Source: Chlamydiales bacterium (lineage in GTDB: Bacteria; Chlamydiota; Chlamydiia; Chlamydiales; Simkaniaceae). From it: a DNA stretch of 64,000 nucleotides. The stretch covers positions 1-64,000 of the forward strand of contig JACKPO010000005.1 in NCBI GenBank assembly GCA_024233515.1, given 5' to 3'. Shown one piece after another: positions 1 through 7,116 of this stretch (positions are counted from its first letter, which is position 1; every line of letters starts with the position of its first letter). A program made the translations under genes and the position numbers. Below the pieces are notes generated by a model. That model did no database searches, had not been told where the DNA came from, and saw nothing but the letters and a program-made list of their open reading frames with translations.

Positions 1-327
1 CACCCCGAGTGCACTCAATCGGTCATCAAAGAAGCTGATATGGTCGGATCGACAAGTCAAATCGTCTCCCATGTGAAGGAGCGGAAAAATGCCCCTAACC
101 CCTTCCTCATTCTGACCGAATGTGGGATCACCTCCCGCCTCCAGGTCGAACACCCCGGGCTTAACCTCGTAGGGTCCTGTATGATGTGCCGCTATATGAA
201 ATCAAATAGTTTAGAGCAGATTCTCCAGGCTCTAAAAAATCCTCTCCCCTCTCAAATCATCTCGATAGACCTTGAAGATCAACGAGATGCATTAAGATGC
301 GTAAATAATATGTTTAAATATAATTAA
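1..327 (+). CDS. nadA: Quinolinate synthase, C-terminal part (cut by window edge)
   Basis: The reading frame is open from the first base and gives the last 108 residues of a NadA-type quinolinate synthase, the [4Fe-4S] enzyme that condenses iminoaspartate with dihydroxyacetone phosphate in de novo NAD synthesis. The fragment begins with HPEC, the conserved motif carrying one iron-sulfur cysteine, followed by EADMVGSTSQ, TECGI and a CMMCRYMK segment that would supply the last cluster cysteine. It ends at TAA 325-327. The N-terminal part lies outside the window. Identification rests on the ordered motifs and is secure; whether the whole gene is intact cannot be judged. Confidence 0.9.
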   Translation, partial: HPECTQSVIKEADMVGSTSQIVSHVKERKNAPNPFLILTECGITSRLQVEHPGLNLVGSCMMCRYMKSNSLEQILQALKNPLPSQIISIDLEDQRDALRCVNNMFKYN

Positions 328-365
328 ATAATTATATTTAGTTACAAAAAACAACAACAATCCTT

Positions 366-371
366 TATAAT
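366..371 (+). promoter_or_regulatory. Possible -10 box upstream of the small A/E/K-rich gene
   Basis: A perfect TATAAT sits in the A+T-rich spacer between nadA and the gene at 436. No good -35 hexamer is found at the usual distance (the best match, GTTACA at 341-346, is too far and partial), so this is only a candidate. Confidence 0.25.
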
Positions 372-435
372 TGTGCGGAAAATAATTCCATAGTGGGATT
401 ATTTATATTATTTATTCCAAAAAAAGGACAGGAAA

Positions 436-879
436 ATGTCAGAAATTACTCACACGACTGATTCAGTCAACGATATTTACGGTCTCTATCTTCCAGAAGA
501 AAAAGAAGTGGAAGAGAAGGTTGAAAAAGCACCTGCTGCTCCAGCAGCTGAAGAAACAGCTGAAAAAGTTGAAGAAGTTGCTAAAGAAGTGGTCGCGCAT
601 GTTGTTGCAGAAGCAAAAGCAGCCCCTGCAAAAAAAGCTCTTCCAGCTGTTAAGCTTGTCAAACTTTCAAGAGATGACCTTAAGAAAAAAGATGCGAAGC
701 TTGTTGAAAAACACGTTCCTGCAAGAATCAAAGAGATCAAATGGGACGAAGCAAGACAAGTTGTTGTCATCGTTAAGAGTAAAAAAGAGCGCGCATACGC
801 GATTGGACATGGTGCCGCTCCTGCTCTCATCGAATCTAAAAACCACTCTGATATCGTTGACTACCTCAATAAAATGTAA
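436..879 (+). CDS. Small Ala/Glu/Lys-rich hypothetical protein
   Basis: A 147-residue protein of unknown function. Residues about 20-75 are low-complexity, dominated by Ala, Glu, Lys, Val and Pro (runs such as EEVEEKVEKAP are typical), so this half is probably extended or coiled. The C-terminal 75 residues look folded: a basic segment (KLSRDDLKKKD), then VPARIKEIKWDE and a compact strand-rich tail ending in DYLNKM. No signal peptide or membrane segment is visible. ATG 436 is preceded by AGGACAGG, a plausible ribosome binding site. The gene is monocistronic: it has its own spacer upstream and a strong terminator at 903-931 downstream, which suggests it is well expressed. I do not recognise the family. 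A nucleoid-associated role would fit the composition, but nothing in the sequence proves it. Confidence 0.75.
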   Translation: MSEITHTTDSVNDIYGLYLPEEKEVEEKVEKAPAAPAAEETAEKVEEVAKEVVAHVVAEAKAAPAKKALPAVKLVKLSRDDLKKKDAKLVEKHVPARIKEIKWDEARQVVVIVKSKKERAYAIGHGAAPALIESKNHSDIVDYLNKM

Positions 880-902
880 TTTTGAGGCCTCAATCATTCA
901 TC

Positions 903-931
903 GGCCCCATTTTCATGGGGCCTTTTTTTTT
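903..931 (+). terminator. Rho-independent terminator
   Basis: Eight-base stem GGCCCCAT / ATGGGGCC with a TTTC loop, followed at once by a run of nine T. It closes the monocistronic gene at 436-879 and separates it from zwf. Confidence 0.9.
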
Positions 932-969
932 CACTAGATAAAAAATAGTTTGTCACATACCTTTAGGAT

Positions 970-2511
970 ATGTCTGATCAAAATGTCCACCCCTTTGAAG
1001 AGCCAGGACAAACTCTGAGGAGTTTGGATCCCTGCGTTGTTGTGATTTTCGGAGCAACAGGAGACCTGACCGCTCGAAAACTCATGCCTGCCCTCTATAA
1101 TTTAAAACGAGAAGGGCAACTCCCCACTAATTTCGCTTGTTGCGGCTTTGCAAGACGGGAAAAGACCAATGAAGTCTTCCGCGACGAGATGAAAAAAGCG
1201 ATCAACGAACACTCTCGCGTCAAGCCGATTGAAGAAAATGTCTGGGAAACCTTCGAACCGCAGATTTTCTATCACCAGTCCGAATTTGATGATGACGCAG
1301 GATATGAGAAGTTCCGCAAACATTTAGAAGAGATCGACCAGCAGATGGGTACGGCGGGAAATCGGATCTTTTACCTCTCCACTCAGCCGAGTTTTTTTAC
1401 CACGATTGTTGAGAAACTTAAGAAACACAAGCTCCTCTATGAGCATGATGATGAGCAAAAATGGTCACGAGTGATCATCGAAAAACCTTTTGGTCATGAC
1501 CTCCAGTCTGCCCTCGATCTCCAAAAAGATCTGATGGCTCACCTTTCTGAAAAACAGCTCTACCGCATTGACCACTACTTAGGAAAGGAGACGGTTCAAA
1601 ACCTTTTAGTGTTCCGCTTTGGGAACTCGATTTTCGAAAATCTTTGGAACCACCGCTACATCGATCACGTTCAATTTACCGTCGCAGAAGATATTGGGAT
1701 CGGCACCCGTGGTCGATTCTATGAAGAATCGGGACTGATTCGTGACATCATGCAAAACCATATGATGCAGCTTTTCTCCCTCATTGCGATGGAGCCTCCT
1801 GTTAACCTTGATGCTTCGAGCATCCACGACGAAAAGGTAAAGGTCTTAGAAGCAATTCGCCCTTTCACAAATGAGGACTTCGAGAAGTCGGCTGTCCGTG
1901 GACAGTATGGGAAGGGATATGCCGCAGGAGAAGAGGTGAAGGGATACCGCGAAGAAGACAATGTCGATCCGAAGTCGAATATCGAAACTTATGGCGCCGT
2001 CCGCTTCTTTATCGATAACTGGAGATGGGATGGAGTCCCCTTTTACTTAAGAGGAGCAAAACGCCTTCCCAAACGGGCAACCGAGATTGCGATCACCTTT
2101 AAACATCCTCCAGGGGTTCTGTTTAAAGAGCATGGAAAGCACCATGAACCGAATGTCCTTGCAATCCGGATTCAACCCAATGAAGGGATTGCCCTTAAGA
2201 TCAATTGTAAAGTCCCCGGACCAAGTAGCCCGATTCAACCTGTCAAAATGGATTTCCGTTATGGCGCTTTCTTTGGTTTGACCCCTCCTGATGCTTACGA
2301 GCGGCTGATTTGTGACTGTATTGCTGGGGATAGCACCCTCTTTGCAAGACAAGATGAGGTCTTTCACTCTTGGCAATTCTTTACTCCCCTCCTTGACCAT
2401 TGGGCAAATAATCCCCCTAAGGATTTCCCGAATTACGACGCGGGAACCTGGGGTCCGAAGGCCTCCGATGAGATGCTTGCAAGAGATGGCCGGAAGTGGA
2501 GGCTCATTTGA
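970..2511 (+). CDS. zwf: Glucose-6-phosphate 1-dehydrogenase
   Basis: A 513-residue cytosolic enzyme that oxidises glucose-6-phosphate to 6-phosphogluconolactone with NADP, the entry step of the oxidative pentose-phosphate pathway. The nucleotide-binding motif GATGDL lies at residues 28-33, and the active-site signature RIDHYLGKE at about 199-207 contains the substrate-binding lysine and catalytic histidine region. The length is normal for the family. It starts a three-gene unit: the stop TGA overlaps the TTG start of the OpcA-like gene, and pgl follows. ATG 970 has only a short-spaced AGGA upstream, so the start is likely but not certain. Chlamydia also pairs zwf with pgl (recalled gene order), supporting co-expression of both lactone-pathway steps. 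Confidence 0.96.
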   Translation: MSDQNVHPFEEPGQTLRSLDPCVVVIFGATGDLTARKLMPALYNLKREGQLPTNFACCGFARREKTNEVFRDEMKKAINEHSRVKPIEENVWETFEPQIFYHQSEFDDDAGYEKFRKHLEEIDQQMGTAGNRIFYLSTQPSFFTTIVEKLKKHKLLYEHDDEQKWSRVIIEKPFGHDLQSALDLQKDLMAHLSEKQLYRIDHYLGKETVQNLLVFRFGNSIFENLWNHRYIDHVQFTVAEDIGIGTRGRFYEESGLIRDIMQNHMMQLFSLIAMEPPVNLDASSIHDEKVKVLEAIRPFTNEDFEKSAVRGQYGKGYAAGEEVKGYREEDNVDPKSNIETYGAVRFFIDNWRWDGVPFYLRGAKRLPKRATEIAITFKHPPGVLFKEHGKHHEPNVLAIRIQPNEGIALKINCKVPGPSSPIQPVKMDFRYGAFFGLTPPDAYERLICDCIAGDSTLFARQDEVFHSWQFFTPLLDHWANNPPKDFPNYDAGTWGPKASDEMLARDGRKWRLI

Positions 2512-3596
2512 CCAACGTAGTCGAACCTTCCCAGATCGAATCAGAGCTCGAAAAAATATGGGATTCCCTGCAAGGGACCAATAAGATGCGGGCTTGCCTC
2601 TTTAACCTCATTATCTATTCGAAAAAATCTCAACGGGTCGGCTACCTCAATGAGATCACCCAAAAGATCATCGAAAAATTCCCCTGCCGCATTATTTTTG
2701 TCACCCACGATGAAACCTGTACCAGCCATGAGCTGAAAACTGCCGTGTCGGTTCTAACGGCTGATGAAGGTGAGTATGAAATCGTTTGTGATTTGATCGA
2801 AGTCGAAGTGTGCAGCAAAGATCACCCCCGCGTTCCCTTTGTGATCCTTCCCCATATCCTCCCCGATCTTCCGATCTACCTCGTTCATGCTGATGACCCT
2901 TCAGAAAAAAATCCCGTTGCCGAAAAACTTGAGCACTTGGCCCACCGCATTATTTTTGATTCAGAAGCGGCTTGCAACCTTCCCCGTTTTGCTCAGGCAG
3001 TCTTAAGCCACAAAGAGCGGTGCCATGCCGATATTGCAGACCTTAATTGGGCGCGCACCGAAGGATGGCGTGGTCTTTTTGCCAATGTTTTCAAGGGGCA
3101 GTCGTGTTTAGAAGAGATCAGACAGGCAAAAAAAATAGAGATTCACTACAACGCGCGCAAAACCGATTATATCTGTCACACAAATATCCAGGCGATCTAC
3201 CTTCAAGCATGGCTCGCGATGCAACTCGGGTGGACCCTAAAAAACATCGATAAGCCCCTGAAGTTTCATTTCGAAAGTGAATTTGGGCCGATCGAAGTTT
3301 CCCTTCATGGAGACTCGATGGAAAAGGTCTCCCCAGGTCGTCTCCTTTCAATAGAAATTGAAACAGGAAAGGGAACCCACTATTCCTTTACGCGGCGAGG
3401 AAAGTGTCTTCACCATGTGATGATTCAGAAATCGAGTCCGGAGGTCTGTTTCCTCCCGACCAACTACGTATTAGATAAAGATGTTTCGGGACACTCTCTT
3501 GTAAAAGAGATTTGCCACACCGGAACAAGTGAACACTACACGAAAGTTCTCCGGTTTCTTTCAGAGATTAAGCAGGAGACTTTTTGTAGTGAGTGA
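2508..3596 (+). CDS. opcA: OpcA-like glucose-6-phosphate dehydrogenase assembly protein
   Basis: The 362-residue product resembles OpcA, described in cyanobacteria and actinobacteria as an assembly or activation factor for Zwf. Family-like features are an N-terminal helix, a strand-rich segment with SQRVGYLNEIT, the motif LPDLPIYLVH near residue 120 (OpcA proteins have LLPDLPVFLW here), a HRIIFDS segment and a DLNWARTEGWRGL segment that corresponds to the conserved DLxWxRxxxWR of the family. TTG 2508 is chosen because GGAGG (2498-2502) lies five bases upstream and the codon overlaps the zwf stop; a GTG at 2496 is an alternative. It overlaps pgl by eight bases. Position between zwf and pgl strongly supports a role with Zwf. 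Confidence 0.8.
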   Translation: MTNVVEPSQIESELEKIWDSLQGTNKMRACLFNLIIYSKKSQRVGYLNEITQKIIEKFPCRIIFVTHDETCTSHELKTAVSVLTADEGEYEIVCDLIEVEVCSKDHPRVPFVILPHILPDLPIYLVHADDPSEKNPVAEKLEHLAHRIIFDSEAACNLPRFAQAVLSHKERCHADIADLNWARTEGWRGLFANVFKGQSCLEEIRQAKKIEIHYNARKTDYICHTNIQAIYLQAWLAMQLGWTLKNIDKPLKFHFESEFGPIEVSLHGDSMEKVSPGRLLSIEIETGKGTHYSFTRRGKCLHHVMIQKSSPEVCFLPTNYVLDKDVSGHSLVKEICHTGTSEHYTKVLRFLSEIKQETFCSE

Positions 3597-4341
3597 AGAA
3601 AGTCACTTTTTTTCTTTCGATGATCGGCGCGATATCGCCCATCCTGGAGATAAAGAGAAGACCCTGAATTTTGCCGTGGAACATTTTATCAGCTGCGGAA
3701 AAGAGGCCATCCGCAACCATGGTTTTTTTGCTGTAGCGCTCTCGGGTGGATCCACACCGAAAGCAATCTTCGAAAAACTCTCCTCTTCAGACCATTCAAA
3801 TGCCCTTGATTGGAAAAAGGTTCTCCTCTTCTGGAGCGATGAACGGTCGGTTCCCCCTACAAGCTCGGAGAGCAATTTCCGGATGGCAATGGATGCAGGG
3901 CTCAAATCCCTCTCCATTCCCCATGAACACATCTTCCGGATGGAAGCAGAAGAAAACATCGAAGCCCATGCAAAAGCCTACGAGCAAAAAGTGAAAGAAG
4001 TGCTCGGCCTCCGCCCCTTCGATCTCATCATGCTAGGGATGGGAGAAGATGGCCATACCGCCTCTCTCTTTCCAGGAACAAAGGCTCTAGAGGAAAAAAC
4101 AGCCCTCGTTGTTGCAAACGAAGTTCCCCAAAAAAAGACCTGGCGCATGACCTTCACCTTCCCCCTGATCAACCGGGCAAAAAATACTGTGATCTACGTC
4201 CTTGGCGGATCGAAAGCTGAGATGGTCAAACAGGTACTAAAAGAAACCCATGAGCCCCCATACCCTGTTTCCTGCGTCGGAACAAAAGGGAATAAGGCGC
4301 TCTGGATCTTGGATGATGAAGCAGCAACAACTCTACTTTAA
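3589..4341 (+). CDS. pgl: 6-phosphogluconolactonase
   Basis: A 250-residue lactonase of the DevB/SOL type that hydrolyses 6-phosphogluconolactone, the product of Zwf. The motifs ALSGGSTPK near the N terminus and GMGEDGHTASLFPG in the middle are the phosphate-binding and active-site signatures of the family. The likely start is GTG 3589, with AGGAG at 3573-3577 upstream; a longer in-frame extension to 3529 would run deep into the preceding gene and adds nothing typical of the family. The gene overlaps the opcA-like stop by eight bases, completing a zwf-opcA-pgl operon. No clear terminator follows; about 110 bases separate it from the first autotransporter. Confidence 0.95.
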   Translation: MSEESHFFSFDDRRDIAHPGDKEKTLNFAVEHFISCGKEAIRNHGFFAVALSGGSTPKAIFEKLSSSDHSNALDWKKVLLFWSDERSVPPTSSESNFRMAMDAGLKSLSIPHEHIFRMEAEENIEAHAKAYEQKVKEVLGLRPFDLIMLGMGEDGHTASLFPGTKALEEKTALVVANEVPQKKTWRMTFTFPLINRAKNTVIYVLGGSKAEMVKQVLKETHEPPYPVSCVGTKGNKALWILDDEAATTLL

Positions 4342-4455
4342 CATATCGTAATTGCTGAGCAGACATCCTTTTGTTCTCATTGATAATAAAAATTTCACTA
4401 GAAAAAAATTCTTGAATCAGAGATAGGTTGGGTAACATTACCTCGAGGTTTTTTC

Positions 4456-7092
4456 GTGTTTAAGTTTCGCCATTGGATTTTCGCAACAACGTTTGTCTCA
4501 ACATCATCACTCGTGGCCTCTCTTTGGAACGGGTCTAGTGATCAATTTTGGAATACCTCGGGAAATTGGAACTCCGGGGTTCCTAATGCGGGGGAAGGTG
4601 CCCTATTTACTGGATCGACACCGAATAATGCTATTGAAATTGACGTTGTTGCCTCGGCAGCTGATCTTTCATTTGGAGGATCCTTTTCTTATTCTTTAAC
4701 ACCTACTGCACCAGGCAATACCCTCACCATTGTTGATGACACGATTCAGCTCAATGGGGGGCAGCCTCAGACAATTAACGCAACCATCATCCCTGGAACA
4801 TCGGGAGCTTTAACGATTAGTGGAACCTCTGCTGCAGACAATGTCATTTTAGGAGGAGATAATAGTGGCATCACAGGTGTCACCATCAATATTGGAAAAT
4901 TGAGCGCTTCTTCTGCAAACAATATCTGCGCAACAAATGGTCAGATCAATCTTGCTAATTCCCTTGGAACACTTCATGCTACCTCGAGCTTTACCCTACC
5001 TCAGCCTATCGTTCTTCTTGCAACTTCTCCAAATATTGAAGTTGATGCTGGACAAACCCTCACCATCAGTAATGTGATCTCAGAATCAGGGGGAACTAAT
5101 AGGATTGATAAAGATGGAACAGGAACACTTGTCCTCAATGCCACAAACACCTTCACCAATGGTGTCCACATCCTGAATGGAACCCTCGAAATCTCCAGTG
5201 ACGCCAATCTTGGAGGAGCAGCAGCAGGACTCGGCATTGGATCAGGGGGGAGCATGGGAACCCTGAGATCGACAGGAACATTTACCACAACACGGGAATT
5301 TACAATTGGTGATTCGGGCGCAACAATAGATATTGCCGCAGGACAAACGTTGACAGAGGAAGGTAATATCGTGCAGGGAGAAGGCCCTGTCCCTCTGATT
5401 AAAACTGGGGATGGTAGCTTTTATATCAATGGCCCCTCTAATACCTACAACGGATTAACAACAGTCCAAGCAGGATATCTTTCTCTGAATTCCACGATTT
5501 TAGGGGATGTCCAAGTCGATGCCGGCGGTAGACTTGGCGGTAATAACGGTGAGATGAGAGATCTGACCGTTGATGGAACGGTCGCTCCTGGAAACTCGAT
5601 CGGAACCCTATTTGTCAATGGAAACTATCAACAAAATGCTGGCGGAAATTTCGAACTAGAAATTAACGCCGCAGGACAAAATGACATCCTTAGTGTGACA
5701 GGGACAGGTAGCATTACAGGGAGTCTGACTGTTCTTCCTGAACCAGGACTTTATTCCGTAGGAATGACTTATGATTTCCTCCTGACACAAGGAGGACTTA
5801 CCGGACAATTCACAAGTCTACTCGAAACATCACCTCTGGTTTTTGGAGTGAATTATCTCCCCTTAGGAAACATCACCTTTGCCCAGTTAGAGATTCTGGG
5901 AACAACAGCGATTGTGCCAGTTCCTACCGATGATCTGACAGGAAATCCAAGACGCGTGGCGGAATATCTTTTCTGTCCTGAAGAAGTGAATACTTCGAGT
6001 GCTGACTTCGTTGCAGCCCTGTCTGCTCTTCTTTCTCAAACGCCAGACAATTATAAAAAAGCGCTGATCAACCTCTCCCCTGCTCAATATGGAGCTCTCC
6101 CTCTCCAAAACCTCAATAAGGACGTGGCTGTATCGACCACTCTTGTTGAGCGCATTGAGCAACACATGTGGTGTGACAGGTGCGATAGCCCCTCCGGGCA
6201 AAAGCCTGGGGCTTGCCAAGGAGAGACCAGACGGACATCGATCTGGGGAACGATCCTTGGACAGTGGCAGCGTCAAGATGGAATCCAAGAGCAATATGGG
6301 TTTCACGACCAAACGTATGGATTTAATCTTGGAGCGAGCCACCTCTTCACAAACCACCTCTTCCTCACAGGAGGAATCGGTTACACCTATTCTGATCTAA
6401 GCTGGAAAAATCATAAGGGAAGCGCTGATACAAATGCCCTCTACATTGCCCCTTCGATCGGTTATGCTCAGAAGAACTACTTCGTGAACTTCCTCGGACT
6501 ATTCGCTGCCAACTGGAACAGTGTCGATCGAAACATCGAATTCCCTGGACTTTCACGGACAGCGCATAGTCACTTTAACTCTTATGACCTTCTCTTTAGG
6601 CTCGATGGCGGATACAAGTTTATGATCAACGATAGCAACCGCGAGCAAGGACCTTTCCTCTTCGTTCCTGAAGCGCGCCTTAGCTACCTCAACGTGTGGC
6701 AAGGAAGCTTCAGTGAAAGTGGTGCAGGATCTTTAAACCTTAAAGTAAAGAGCAAACGAAGCTCCTTTTTACAACCTGAATTCCTCGTAAAGATCCTCAA
6801 GGAATACTACGTTGGAGAAAGCTGCGTTATCCCTCTTATCAAAGCGGGTTATGTTGCGAAGGTTCCTGTCTCTTCTTCCACCTACAACTACAGTGCAACG
6901 CTCGACGTGATTGATTGCTCGTCAGATCTCACTGTGAAAACGTTTGATTGGACAAGTAACCAGCTGATGCTGGGTGCTGGCCTTCTCTACAAAACCTTAG
7001 AGCATGTCTCTGCAGGATTTGATTATGAAGCGCACATGTTCGATAAGAGTCTCGTGCAAACGGCAAAAATCAACTTCGACTGGAAATTTTAA
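4456..7092 (+). CDS. Autotransporter, type Va, copy 1
   Basis: An 878-residue outer-membrane autotransporter. A signal peptide (about residues 1-21, ending in SLVAS) precedes a long beta-rich passenger with TxNW-type openings (FWNTSGNWNSG), GGDNSG and TLVLNATNTF motifs characteristic of autotransporter beta-strand repeats, and the PGNSIGTL motif at about 377. The translocator barrel occupies roughly 590-878 and ends in the classical aromatic C-terminus FDWKF, the BAM recognition signal. Cysteines occur in FCPEE, WCDRC, ESCVIP and IDCSSD. The start is GTG 4456. This is the first of three tandem paralogues, 24 bases before the second, so they probably form one transcript. Function of the passenger (adhesion, surface coat) is inferred only. 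Confidence 0.9.
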   Translation: MFKFRHWIFATTFVSTSSLVASLWNGSSDQFWNTSGNWNSGVPNAGEGALFTGSTPNNAIEIDVVASAADLSFGGSFSYSLTPTAPGNTLTIVDDTIQLNGGQPQTINATIIPGTSGALTISGTSAADNVILGGDNSGITGVTINIGKLSASSANNICATNGQINLANSLGTLHATSSFTLPQPIVLLATSPNIEVDAGQTLTISNVISESGGTNRIDKDGTGTLVLNATNTFTNGVHILNGTLEISSDANLGGAAAGLGIGSGGSMGTLRSTGTFTTTREFTIGDSGATIDIAAGQTLTEEGNIVQGEGPVPLIKTGDGSFYINGPSNTYNGLTTVQAGYLSLNSTILGDVQVDAGGRLGGNNGEMRDLTVDGTVAPGNSIGTLFVNGNYQQNAGGNFELEINAAGQNDILSVTGTGSITGSLTVLPEPGLYSVGMTYDFLLTQGGLTGQFTSLLETSPLVFGVNYLPLGNITFAQLEILGTTAIVPVPTDDLTGNPRRVAEYLFCPEEVNTSSADFVAALSALLSQTPDNYKKALINLSPAQYGALPLQNLNKDVAVSTTLVERIEQHMWCDRCDSPSGQKPGACQGETRRTSIWGTILGQWQRQDGIQEQYGFHDQTYGFNLGASHLFTNHLFLTGGIGYTYSDLSWKNHKGSADTNALYIAPSIGYAQKNYFVNFLGLFAANWNSVDRNIEFPGLSRTAHSHFNSYDLLFRLDGGYKFMINDSNREQGPFLFVPEARLSYLNVWQGSFSESGAGSLNLKVKSKRSSFLQPEFLVKILKEYYVGESCVIPLIKAGYVAKVPVSSSTYNYSATLDVIDCSSDLTVKTFDWTSNQLMLGAGLLYKTLEHVSAGFDYEAHMFDKSLVQTAKINFDWKF

Positions 7093-7116
7093 TTAAATAG
7101 AAGCAAAGGATAACAA

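Noticed and set aside
486..830. Open frame on the minus strand opposite the A/E/K-rich gene
   Set aside because: Product is Ser/Ala/Phe-rich low complexity, expected from reversing Ala/Glu/Lys codons; no ribosome site.
521..937. Alternative plus-strand frame overlapping the gene at 436
   Set aside because: It is Lys/Gln/Leu low-complexity, runs through the terminator and lacks a ribosome site.
5887..6357. 156-codon minus-strand frame inside autotransporter 1
   Set aside because: Lies wholly opposite the autotransporter barrel and has no recognisable features.
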